Shown here: positions 11,338 to 21,696 of the stretch, in pieces
Numbering within the stretch: the first letter of the stretch is position 1
How the letters are laid out: each line of letters starts with the position of its first letter
Source of the DNA: Nosema muscidifuracis
Lineage: Eukaryota > Microsporidia > Nosematidae
Reading direction: 5' to 3'
DNA length: 64,000 nt
Assembly: GCA_028335825.1 (NCBI GenBank)
Contig: JAIOKI010000011.1
Coordinates: forward strand, 374,501 to 438,500
The notes under the pieces: generated by a model
Databases searched by the model: none
The model's input: only the letters and a program-made list of their open reading frames with translations
Told to the model about the DNA's origin: nothing
Translations under genes and position numbers: made by a program

Positions 11338-11650
11338 ATTAATCTGAGTTATTATTTAAAAAAAATGTTTATCTATTTTTCATTAAAAATAATATTTTAA
11401 TCTAGTTTGTATTATAAATATCATATAAGTTAAATAACATATTGAAATAATATTAATCTGAGTTATTAAAAAAGCTTAAATTGTTTATTTTACAATGATA
11501 TTAATCTGAGATATTATATAAGTTAAAGATTTATATAAAAAAATATTAATCTGAGCTATTATTTAAAAATAATATTTTTATCTAGCTTTTAATCTGAGAT
11601 ATTGATAAAAATTATTTTTATCTAGTTTTTAATCTGAGTTATTAAAAAAG
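11338..11650 (+). repeat. Six dispersed copies of TTAATCTGAGTTATT
   Basis: The 15-16 base motif, sometimes with GATATT or GCTATT, recurs near 11340, 11453, 11500, 11546, 11589 and 11629, separated by unrelated A/T-rich sequence. It lies between two tail-family genes. Confidence 0.7.
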
Positions 11651-11704
11651 TTTAAATGTTTATAAATTTTTACCACATTCTATAATTAAATTTATATTTA
11701 TTTA

Positions 11705-14700
11705 TTAAAGAGTATATCTTGGTATCTTCTTTCTAGATATAAACTTCATCTTATCAGAACCAAACTTATTTTCTTCTAAAGAATTGCTTGTTTTATTATC
11801 TAATTTAATATTCTTTCCAATAATATCAATTTTTTCTTCAATATCTTTATAAAATATATTTTTAAGAGATACATCTTCAGAAGATATTTTATCAACATAT
11901 TTTTTAATGCTATATTTTATTAAATTAAAATATCTTTGATAAATATTTAAAAAATTATTCTTCAATTCTGATACCTTATTATTATCTAAAGAATTATCTT
12001 TAAAATTTGATGAACCAATTTCCTTCATAATTATGTCATTATTATCTAAAATAAGATCATTTTTAATAATTTCTTTTTTGATTTGAACAATTCTTTTTTT
12101 ATTCAATAATATTATCTTTTTAATATAATCGTAATATATCAAATACTTATCTTTTTCTTTCATAAGATTATCAATTATTAATTCTAATTTATTTTTTTCT
12201 TGTACATTTTTATCTAAAATATTTATATCATTTAAATATTCTATCTCATTAATTTTGACTGGATATTTTTCTAATTCTTTTTTATTCAGTTTATCATTTA
12301 AATCGTTATCTTGTTTTTCTATAGATAATTCATTTTGTTCCAGTTTTTTCTTACTCTCTAATTTATTTTTAATCTTTTCAATACTCGTATCACATAGTTT
12401 AAGATTATTATTTAAATAAAATATTTGTGTTCCTGTCTCTAAAATTACTTTATCTAAATATTCTTCAGATTCTAATAACTTGATATTATTTGTATTTATT
12501 TTTTCTAAAAGTTCTAAAAGAAAAGATCTTTCTTTAACAAGTAATTTTTTAAATTCTTCATCCAAATTAATATCTTTTTTTAATTTATTAGTTAATAAAT
12601 GAAGATCTGATGATTTATTTTTGATACTTTCATCTATTATACGAATATTTGATCTTATATGTTTTAGATACTTAATTTTAGATTTTATTATATCTAAGTA
12701 AGTATCATTAGATAAATTATCTGTTGATAAATTTTTATTTTCAAATATCTGTTTATTTCTATTATTATCTCTCAATAATTCTTGGATATTTTGAAGCATA
12801 GAAATATATTCTTGAATTTTAATCATATTAGATTTCTTCCTTAAAATCTTTTTTAAGATTTTATTTCTATCTATTAGATTTATTTTCATTTTATCTTGTA
12901 AAACTTTAATTATTTGACTTTTAGTATTAAAATCTTTCATACTGAAATCTAAATCTTTTTTTATCATTTCATTAAACAAATAATCATTAATATTGATAGT
13001 ATCTTTAGGATTTGATATATTTGTTCTACCACTACTAAATTTTATCATATCTTTAATTTTGAAAATATTAAGTTTTTCATCCTCTAATTTTTTTCTAGTT
13101 TTATCCTTTGATTTCTTCAAATTGACTTCTTTAGAATTTGACTCATCTTTAAACATATTTATGTTATAATTTTGTATTTCATTGACTATATCATTAACTG
13201 ATTTACTAATAATTTCTAAATCTCTTTCTAAATTAGATATATTTTGATTTCTTATCTGAAGATTTATATTTAATTCTTGATTAACTTCTTTTTCATACGA
13301 TAATTGCATTTCTAAACTGTTTTTATTTTTTATTTCATGCAATTCTGATAAATTATTTTTATTAACTAAATTGTTTGAATTATCTAGTTTCATTTCTGGC
13401 CTGATATTATTAGATTCTTTCTTTTCTAAATTATTCTTAATATTAGACAAGTAAAATTTAAATGCTTTGATAATTTTTTCAAGATTGTCTCTTTTATTCT
13501 TAACAGTCAAAAATAAATTTCTAAAAGTTGTGATCATATTTTCATAATCCATCTCTTCATTATTACTAATAGATTCTATATCTGAAAAAAATCTATTAAA
13601 ATTAGAAACATTAATGTTTTCAATTTCTAATTCATGTTCTAATTTAGAAAATACATTGATTAGTTTTTTAATAAAATTCAGCATAACTTCTAAATTTTCA
13701 GATTGACTTCTTGAAGTTGAAGAAGTTTGTTGTAATTTAGAAATATTGATATTTTTTGTTTTAGAATACTTATTAAAGTCTTCTAACATAAATTCATCTT
13801 CTAAATTATTTATACCAGTATTTTCATCGTTAAAATGCATATTCAGTTTATCTAAATTAATTGATTCTTTATTCGAAATTTCTGTTAAATCTTTACCTTT
13901 TTTGAGTGCTTCTTCTAAACCTAATTTCGATACATTTAATTTTATATTTTCTTTTTTTCGATCTTCATTTAATTTATCTATTTTTATTTTCTCATTTATT
14001 AACTCATCAGATATCTTTTGTGAAGATTTCTTAGCAATTTTTAATTTTATTTCTAAATTTTTAAGCGACTTATTCAACTCCATAATTGATTCTACATTAA
14101 TATTTTTATATTTATCACTTTTTATAATGTTGATTAGTTTTATTCTTTCATTCTTTAAATATTCTTTTAATCTAATGATTTTATCATTGAATTTTTTTAG
14201 ATTTAATTCTAAAATACTTGCTTTACTTGTAGTTTCAGATAATCTTTGATTTAAATAATCATCTAATATTTCTTTTTTATATTTTTCAAAAGTAAAATTT
14301 TTTGTATTTAAAGATTTTCTATTAGTAGTTATAAAATCATCACTCAAAAAATCGTTAAATTTAGCTAAAATATTAGAATTTACAAGGTCTACTTCATTTT
14401 CTAAGTTAACATCTGTTTTAAAAGTTTTTGATTCATCTAATCTCATATCACTAAATTTTGTACTGTTATTATCTAAATCTACTTTTTTATTTTTCATAGT
14501 ACTAGCATCATTTTCTAATATAGAATGACTTAATCTTTTTTCTAAATCTGAAATTTGTAAATTAGCACTTTGTAAGGTACTTTCCAATTTTTTATTATTT
14601 TTTTGAACAGACTCTAGTTCTTGTTTTAGATTCACTATCTCTTTATTTGCATCACCTAATTTAACAGATATTTTTTCAAATTTTATTTCTCTATTTTCTA

Positions 14701-17700
14701 AATCCATATTCGAGCAATTAGATTCATAATTTTTTGTTTTAACATCAGAATTATTCTTAGATATATCCTTTGTTTTGTTTTGTTTGGAATTAGTTATTTC
14801 AAATTTAGCATCTCTTTCTAATTTATGGTAATTTCCTTCTTCTAATTTTTTCTGTAAATTTTCTAATTCAATTTTTGTTAACAATAATTTACTATCTAAT
14901 TCTTTAGAATGTTCAGATCTCTTTTCTAATTCTTGTTTCAGATCATTAATAATAGCTCTATTATTATCTAAATCTGTGGTTAAATTAATATTTTTGTTAT
15001 CTAAAACTGTTAACTTTTTATTAGATTCAGCTAAATCAAGTTCTAAATCGATTGTTTTTTTTATTGCAGAAATCAATCTAATATCGCACATTGAAGCTTC
15101 AGAATTAACAGCTTCTAAGTCAGTGACTAAATTCAATTTTTTCTGTGATTCTAGATTTAGACTATTTATAATATTCTTTAAGTTTGTTTTCTCATTATCT
15201 ATATTAGTTGTACAAATTTTTATCTTGTCATTATGAAGTTTTTGTAAAGCCTCGTTCGAATCATTTAAATCTTTTATTTTATTTTTATATTCTTTAATGA
15301 TTCTTACATTATTTTCTTCTTCGTTTATCAATTTCACAATTAATTCAGTATTCCGTTTTTCTGCTGTTGTCAATTTCTTCTTTTTATCGGTATTCTCTTG
15401 ATTAAGTGATGTTAGCTTATCATTTAATTCAGTATTCCGTTTTTCTGCTGTTGTCAATTTCTTCTTTGTGTCTGTATTCTCTTGATTAAGTGATGTTAAC
15501 TTATTATTTAATTCAGTATTCTGTTTTTCTGCTGTTGTCAATTTCTTCTTTGTGTCTGTATTCTCTTGATTAAGTGATGTTAACTTATTATTTAATTCAG
15601 TATTAAGCTCTTCTGCTGATGTCAACTTAATCTTTGTATCGGTATTCTCTTGATTAAGTGCTGTTAACTTATTATTTAATTCAGTATTATGCTCTTCTGC
15701 TAATGTCAACTTATCTTTTGTGTCTGTATTTTCTTGATTAAGTGCTGTTAACTTATTATTTAATTCAGTATTCTGTTTTTTTGCTGATGTCAACTTATTT
15801 CTAATATCAGTATTCTCTTGAGTAAGTGCTGTTATTTTATTATTGGCTGATGTCTGCTCATCCTTTATATCAACATTTTCCCGAGTAAGAGTTACTAAAC
15901 GATTATTGACTGATGTCAACTTATCCTTTGTATCAGTATTCTCTTGAGTGAGTGCTGTTATCTTATTATTTAATTCAGTATTATTCTTTTCTGATAATTT
16001 TAACTTATCTTTTGTATCGTCATTCTCATGATTAAGTGTTACTATCATATTATTAGCTGATTTCAACTCATTTTTTGTATCAGCATTTTCTTTAGTAAGT
16101 GTTGTTATCTGATTATTTGCCGACTTCAACTTATCCTTTGCATCTGTATTTTCTTTAGTAAGTATTACTATCTTATCATTTAATTCACTGTTCTGTTTTT
16201 CTGCCGACTTCAACTTATCCTTTGTATCAGCATTTTCTTGAGTGAGTATTATTATCTTATTATTTACTTCAGTATTATTCTTTTCTGCTGATGTCAACTT
16301 ATCTTTTGTATCGGTATTCTCTTGAGTAAGTGCTGTTATCTTATCATTTAATTCATTATTATTTTTAACTGCTGATGTCAACTTATTTTTAATATCAGTA
16401 TTTTCTTGAGTAAGTGTTACTATCATATTATTGGCTGATATCAACTTATCTTTTGTATCGGTATTCTCTTGAGTGAGTGTTACTATCTTATCATTTAATT
16501 CACTGTTCTGTTTTTCTGCTGATGCCAATTTCTTCTTTGTATCAGTATTTTCTTGAGTAAGTGTTACTATCTTATCATTTGATTTCTTATTATTTTCAAC
16601 TGCTGATTGCAATCTATTTTTTGTATCAACATTCTCTTGAGTAATTGTGATTATCTGCTTTTCTGATAATGTCAACTTATCCTTTGTATCAGCATTTTCC
16701 TGAGTAAGTGCTGTTATTTTATTATTGGCTGATATCAGCTCATCCTTTATATCAACATTTTCCCGAGTAAGAATTATTAAACGATTATTTGCTGATGTTA
16801 ACTTATCTTTTGCATCTGCATTTTCTTTAGTAAGTGTTGTTATCTTATTATTTAATTCACTGTTCTGTTTTTCTACTGATTGCAATTTATCTTTTATATC
16901 AGTATTCTCTTGAGTGAGTGCTGTTATCTTATTATTTAATTCAGTATTATTTTTAACTGCTGATGTCAACTTATCTTTTGTATCAGTATTCTCTTGAGTG
17001 AGTGCTGTTATCTTATTATTTAATTCAGTATTATTCTTTTCTGATAATTTTAACTTATCTTTTGTATCAGCATTTTCCTGAGTGAGTGCTTTTATCTGTT
17101 TTTCTGCTGATGTTAACTTATCCTTTGCATCTGCATTTTCTTTAGTAAGTGTTGTTATTTTATTATTTAATTCATTATTATTTTCAACTTCTGATGTCAA
17201 CTTATCTTTTGTATCAGTATTCTCTTGAGTGAGTATTACTATCTTATCATTTAATTCATTATTATTTTTAATTGCTAATGTCAACTTATCTTTTGTATCG
17301 TCATTCTCATGATTAAGTGTTACTATCATATTATTAGCTGATTTCAACTCATTTTTTGTATCAGTATTCTCTTTAGTAAGTGTTGTTATCTTATTATTAG
17401 CTGATTTCAACTTATCCTTTGCATCTGTATTTTCTTTAGTAAGTGTTGTTATCTTACTACTTAATTCAGTATTATGTTTTTCTACTGATTGCAATCTATC
17501 TTTTGTATCAGCATTTTCTTTAGTAAGAGTTGTAATCTGATTATTTAATTCACTGTTCTGTTTTTCTGAGAATTTTAACTTATCTTTTGTATCAGCATTT
17601 TCTTTAGTAAGAGTTGTAATCTGATTATTGGCTGATATCAACTTTTCATTAAGTTCTTTATTATCACATTTAGATTCTTTTTGTATTTTTAAATCATCAC

Positions 17701-18358
17701 TTTTTCCTTTTTTCAATGTATCTTTTGAATCTAAATCAATATCATCTAAGTCTAAATCACTAAAATCATCAACTTCAATATCATCTAAGTTTAAATCTTT
17801 TGAATCATCAAATTCAATATCATCTAAGTTTAAATCATTTAAATCATCAAAATCATAATCATCTAAGTTTATATCATCAAACTTGTCATATTTTGTACTT
17901 GGAAAATATTTTTTTAGAAAGTTCGTTTCTTGTTCCATTAATTTTATATTATTTGATTTTTTTTCATTAAGCAATTGCCTAATTTTACCTAGTGCCCAAT
18001 TAGTTCTAGCATCAATTCTCTTAACTAAGCTATCTTTTTCAATGATAATTTTCTTCAAATAATCAATCTTAATTTTATATCTATTCAGTAGAATTTTATT
18101 TTCAGCAATATCAGCTAAAAAATTATCTATCCTTCTAGTTAGCACACCAATTTCTGACGAAGGTGCATTTAGACTGTCATTTTTAGATATATTATTTTTC
18201 AAGTCTTCATAATTTTTTAATAATATATTATAACTTTCTTCTTTCCTCCTATAGAGTTCTAATAATTCATACTTTTTGATTTTTGTAATGTCTATATTAA
18301 CATTGCTTTCATCTATCTCAGAACAATATATATACAAAAGAATAAAAAAAAAATTCAT
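11705..18358 (-). CDS. Giant secreted coiled-coil repeat protein with shared tail
   Basis: 2217 residues, by far the largest gene here. MNFFFILLYIYC is a short signal-peptide-like start. Residues ~20-150 are helical. Residues ~165-215 are Asp-rich repeats of the type LDDIEFDD. From ~240 to ~1010 there are about 30 units based on ITALTQENTDTKDKLTSAEK; most are 28 residues and some 21, both multiples of seven, so the coiled-coil register is kept. Residues 1010-2190 are non-repetitive coiled coil rich in Lys, Asn, Leu and Ile. It ends MKFISRKKIPRYTL, the cluster tail. No motor or other enzyme domain is seen. The repeats vary little at DNA level, pointing to recent expansion. Probably a long rod-shaped secreted or structural protein; its place in the spore or host cell is unknown. 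Confidence 0.85.
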   Translation of the reverse strand: MNFFFILLYIYCSEIDESNVNIDITKIKKYELLELYRRKEESYNILLKNYEDLKNNISKNDSLNAPSSEIGVLTRRIDNFLADIAENKILLNRYKIKIDYLKKIIIEKDSLVKRIDARTNWALGKIRQLLNEKKSNNIKLMEQETNFLKKYFPSTKYDKFDDINLDDYDFDDLNDLNLDDIEFDDSKDLNLDDIEVDDFSDLDLDDIDLDSKDTLKKGKSDDLKIQKESKCDNKELNEKLISANNQITTLTKENADTKDKLKFSEKQNSELNNQITTLTKENADTKDRLQSVEKHNTELSSKITTLTKENTDAKDKLKSANNKITTLTKENTDTKNELKSANNMIVTLNHENDDTKDKLTLAIKNNNELNDKIVILTQENTDTKDKLTSEVENNNELNNKITTLTKENADAKDKLTSAEKQIKALTQENADTKDKLKLSEKNNTELNNKITALTQENTDTKDKLTSAVKNNTELNNKITALTQENTDIKDKLQSVEKQNSELNNKITTLTKENADAKDKLTSANNRLIILTRENVDIKDELISANNKITALTQENADTKDKLTLSEKQIITITQENVDTKNRLQSAVENNKKSNDKIVTLTQENTDTKKKLASAEKQNSELNDKIVTLTQENTDTKDKLISANNMIVTLTQENTDIKNKLTSAVKNNNELNDKITALTQENTDTKDKLTSAEKNNTEVNNKIIILTQENADTKDKLKSAEKQNSELNDKIVILTKENTDAKDKLKSANNQITTLTKENADTKNELKSANNMIVTLNHENDDTKDKLKLSEKNNTELNNKITALTQENTDTKDKLTSVNNRLVTLTRENVDIKDEQTSANNKITALTQENTDIRNKLTSAKKQNTELNNKLTALNQENTDTKDKLTLAEEHNTELNNKLTALNQENTDTKIKLTSAEELNTELNNKLTSLNQENTDTKKKLTTAEKQNTELNNKLTSLNQENTDTKKKLTTAEKRNTELNDKLTSLNQENTDKKKKLTTAEKRNTELIVKLINEEENNVRIIKEYKNKIKDLNDSNEALQKLHNDKIKICTTNIDNEKTNLKNIINSLNLESQKKLNLVTDLEAVNSEASMCDIRLISAIKKTIDLELDLAESNKKLTVLDNKNINLTTDLDNNRAIINDLKQELEKRSEHSKELDSKLLLTKIELENLQKKLEEGNYHKLERDAKFEITNSKQNKTKDISKNNSDVKTKNYESNCSNMDLENREIKFEKISVKLGDANKEIVNLKQELESVQKNNKKLESTLQSANLQISDLEKRLSHSILENDASTMKNKKVDLDNNSTKFSDMRLDESKTFKTDVNLENEVDLVNSNILAKFNDFLSDDFITTNRKSLNTKNFTFEKYKKEILDDYLNQRLSETTSKASILELNLKKFNDKIIRLKEYLKNERIKLINIIKSDKYKNINVESIMELNKSLKNLEIKLKIAKKSSQKISDELINEKIKIDKLNEDRKKENIKLNVSKLGLEEALKKGKDLTEISNKESINLDKLNMHFNDENTGINNLEDEFMLEDFNKYSKTKNINISKLQQTSSTSRSQSENLEVMLNFIKKLINVFSKLEHELEIENINVSNFNRFFSDIESISNNEEMDYENMITTFRNLFLTVKNKRDNLEKIIKAFKFYLSNIKNNLEKKESNNIRPEMKLDNSNNLVNKNNLSELHEIKNKNSLEMQLSYEKEVNQELNINLQIRNQNISNLERDLEIISKSVNDIVNEIQNYNINMFKDESNSKEVNLKKSKDKTRKKLEDEKLNIFKIKDMIKFSSGRTNISNPKDTININDYLFNEMIKKDLDFSMKDFNTKSQIIKVLQDKMKINLIDRNKILKKILRKKSNMIKIQEYISMLQNIQELLRDNNRNKQIFENKNLSTDNLSNDTYLDIIKSKIKYLKHIRSNIRIIDESIKNKSSDLHLLTNKLKKDINLDEEFKKLLVKERSFLLELLEKINTNNIKLLESEEYLDKVILETGTQIFYLNNNLKLCDTSIEKIKNKLESKKKLEQNELSIEKQDNDLNDKLNKKELEKYPVKINEIEYLNDINILDKNVQEKNKLELIIDNLMKEKDKYLIYYDYIKKIILLNKKRIVQIKKEIIKNDLILDNNDIIMKEIGSSNFKDNSLDNNKVSELKNNFLNIYQRYFNLIKYSIKKYVDKISSEDVSLKNIFYKDIEEKIDIIGKNIKLDNKTSNSLEENKFGSDKMKFISRKKIPRYTL
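15340..17640 (-). repeat. Coding minisatellite, 84- and 63-bp units
   Basis: About 30 in-frame units inside the giant coiled-coil gene encode 28- or 21-residue blocks around LTQENTDTKDKL. Neighbouring units are often near-identical, for example the last three before ~15,340. Confidence 0.85.
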
Positions 18359-21300
18359 GTATGGTTGTTAAAAAAATAATTTATATACTAAAGATAATCA
18401 AACAAACTAAAAAAAAAATAAATTAAAAATTAACCATTTTTGTATTTATAACTAATGAATCCATAAATAAGAGCTTGTAAGTTTTTATGATAAATACAAA
18501 CAAACATTAACGTCATTTTTACGTATTTTAATTAATATTTTATATAATCAGATGTTTTTATACGTCATAAAAACGCCAAAAAAATATGACTAATTGTTTT
18601 TTTTGTTTTTGAAATAATTAAACACCAAACGGCAAATTATTCAATTTAACCCAATAAATATTTAGACCTAAAGTAAAAAAGATTTTTAAGAAATTCCTTC
18701 TTAATATTTCAATTACATTTATTTGATATAATTTCTATCGAATTTTAAAATAGATAAAGTTTAAAATGATCTTTAAAACAAATAATATAAGTAATTACTA
18801 AGATTCTCAATTTTTGAGGATTTAAGTCTAAGAAATTATATAACATCGATGTTTTTCATCAAACATCAACTTTTAATCTTATATAACTTTAAATCAGTAA
18901 AAGTAACAGTTCATGTTGAGATTGTAACACAAAACAAAACAATAAAGAGGGTAATTAGTAACCTTTTAATAATATTAGTTTTAAGTAATATTGATAAAAA
19001 TATTTCAGATATATTTATTTTCTTTTTAGCATATGGATTCTAGAAATACAATTATTTTTTTCAAATTCTTCTGATATTTGATATTCTCAAAGTATGCATT
19101 AAAAAAATCATATTTCAATTTCTTAAAATATCTTTATCATTTTGTTTATTGAATTATTTAGTCTTATTGAAAAATAGAAATGTTCTAACACATAATTGCT
19201 TAAAGAATAAATGTTTTTACTAAATTTTTATTTCCTGATATTTTTGACATTTTTAATTTAAAAAAATTATCTAAACAAAAAAAATGTTTCTATTTTTTAT
19301 AGAATTACTAATGTTAATTTGATTTGTGTTCATTCATGTATAAATCTTTAAGATCAAATAATTCTATGTTTATTTAGAATTTCTTAGATATTATTACGTC
19401 ATTTTTATTTACTTCATTTGTAGTCATAATGAGATTAAGAATTGTAAAAATCAACTTAAGGACATCAATGGTATAGATCAATTTTAATTCCATATATACA
19501 ATAAAAAGTTTGTAACTTCTGTACAAGATGTTATTTTAATCTAAAAATATAAGATAATGTAACCGAAATTTACTTTAATTGAAGAAAGTGATTATTATTG
19601 TAAATTTAATTATACTTTAAATATTTCTTTCTTCTAAAAACACAGCTATGAGCAGAGGACAAACTTTAACTTCAAAAAATTAACTTAGCTGTAAACCTCC
19701 CACAATCGCTATTAAGATAATAAAGAAGAAGTAAATAAGATAAAATGATAATTCAAAGAGATGAGAAATATGAATTAATAAATAATATTGTAATTAACGT
19801 TAAGATTAAACAATGTTTTAAAAATTTAACATAATGTTGAGGGCTTATAACCCACCAAGATGTTTTTCTTTAATCTCTTGATTGTTTAGTGATCTGTACA
19901 CAATATGTATACGTCATGAATCTTTGTGAGGGCACACCAATGTACTGCTAATCGCAAGTATTTACTTCTACAATAATCGTTGCAAAACTGTTTTATTTAT
20001 ATCATTCATTAAATATAAATTATAAAAAAAAATTCTCTGTTAACAACTTTCTAGATTTTATTAACATCTTACTACAATCTATTTATTTATCATAAATATA
20101 AAGTTAAAATATCAAGAATATAATATATGATTATAAATTACTCGACTCGCTAAGTTTTAGTTTAAAAATATACGCTTATGACACAAATCATTGTATTTAT
20201 AAACATCAAATATTTTAAGTCTAGAATAACCCTTTAACGTATCTGAATGAATCACACCCTCAACCCTTATTAATTTTTCTTTTTTAGATATCAATTTAGT
20301 AAGAAAATAATCGGTAAATTTTTATCATGCTTTTTTAAAGGATTGTACGATTTATTAACTAAACAAAAGCACCTACATAGACGATTTTATCTTTCTCTAT
20401 GGTTTAAACATTATATTTTTTTCCACAATGGCACTGACCAATATATTTTAACAAAAAAATTCCCAATATATTGTTTATTTTTAATGATCTTTTGCAATTT
20501 AATTAAGTTTTTTGGTATATTCCGAAATTCTCAACAATCTTAAATTGTGTATCGCCTTAAAAAAATAAAATATTTTCTTCATTTTGGCTTTTAAACTGAA
20601 GTGAGAATTTTTCTATTTATTTTTTTCTATATAGAGAAAAAGTGTTTTTAGATGACTATAATGCATTTATATCTCATATATATATGCTTATATTAGTTCT
20701 GACAAATCATTCACATCATAAAAATAAAAAGCACATATAAATTAATTTATTTTTTAATGTTAAAGCACAGTTAATCTTTCTAACTTTTTAAGAATTACAA
20801 GATTCAAATCAATAAGAATAATTTAGAAGAGAATTTGATAAAATTATCAGTTTCATGTCAAAAAAATGGTATTTAGCTAAAACAAACGTCTGCATTCATG
20901 TATGAAGCTAATATAGATATTTAGTTTTGCTGTATTTTAGAGGTCAAAGTTTAAAGAAGCAAAAATAAAAACTCCAGATAATTAGTCTGATTATAATTAT
21001 GGAATTTAAAATATTGATGTGTCTATAATTATACTTGTTGATATTTTAAAAATTTTATAAAAAGAACCCCAGTTTTTTAGGATGTCTGACACTAACAAAA
21101 ATAAAACTATTAACAATACTAACTATCAAGTAATAAATCTCTTGAGATATCTGAAATCAACATCAAAACAATTATATAATATGTTATAATATATTTGTAT
21201 AATATTTACCCTTAATTATGATAAATGAACATATTATATCTTAATTGAATTGTTCAAATGTTAATATAATTACAATACTAAGCTAATGTAATTATGTTTT

Positions 21301-21696
21301 TTAAATATAAAAAACAGGCATCCTGTATCGAATTATAGAAAAATATAAATTTAAATCTGCTAGTTATTCATTACTGATCAATTTATAAAAAAACTATGTC
21401 TTTAAATTAATGGAACGATATGAAAACAAAATCATAATCAGTGTTTATCAGCGATAGGCATAGACAACAAGCCGAAGCATATTTATAATTCAACTATTTT
21501 AATGACTTTAAACAAATATACTTTTAAGGGACCAACAACATGGCGGTAAAAAATAAGAATGATCAAAGGATTGGGTACTATAAGTTTAATCTAAAGAACA
21601 GAACTTTGAATAATATCCGAATAAAATTAATTATTAATATAAAAAGTTAAATTTTATGCTTTGTTAAAAAATATACATTTATATACAAATTTATTT
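18359..21696. other. 3.3-kb gene-free stretch, partly less AT-rich
   Basis: No gene supported. Two frames of 64 and 66 codons (18849-19043, 20343-20543, plus strand) have no motif, no clear start signal and no family resemblance. Parts near 19.65-19.98 kb and 21.4-21.6 kb are noticeably richer in G+C than the usual spacers, so they may be remnants of old coding or transposon sequence. I could not identify them. Confidence 0.5.

Noticed and set aside
13746-14249. 167-codon plus-strand frame and three more inside the giant coiled-coil gene
   Set aside because: Shadows of a long, low-complexity coding strand with no independent support.
11705-18358. Kinesin, myosin or SMC-type protein for the giant coiled-coil gene
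   Set aside because: No P-loop or motor motifs, and the protein starts with a signal peptide and ends with the family tail.
18849-19043. 64-codon plus-strand frame
   Set aside because: No start motif, no recognisable domain, and within an A/T-rich spacer where frames of this size arise by chance.
20343-20543. 66-codon plus-strand frame
   Set aside because: No start motif or family resemblance; composition like translated spacer.
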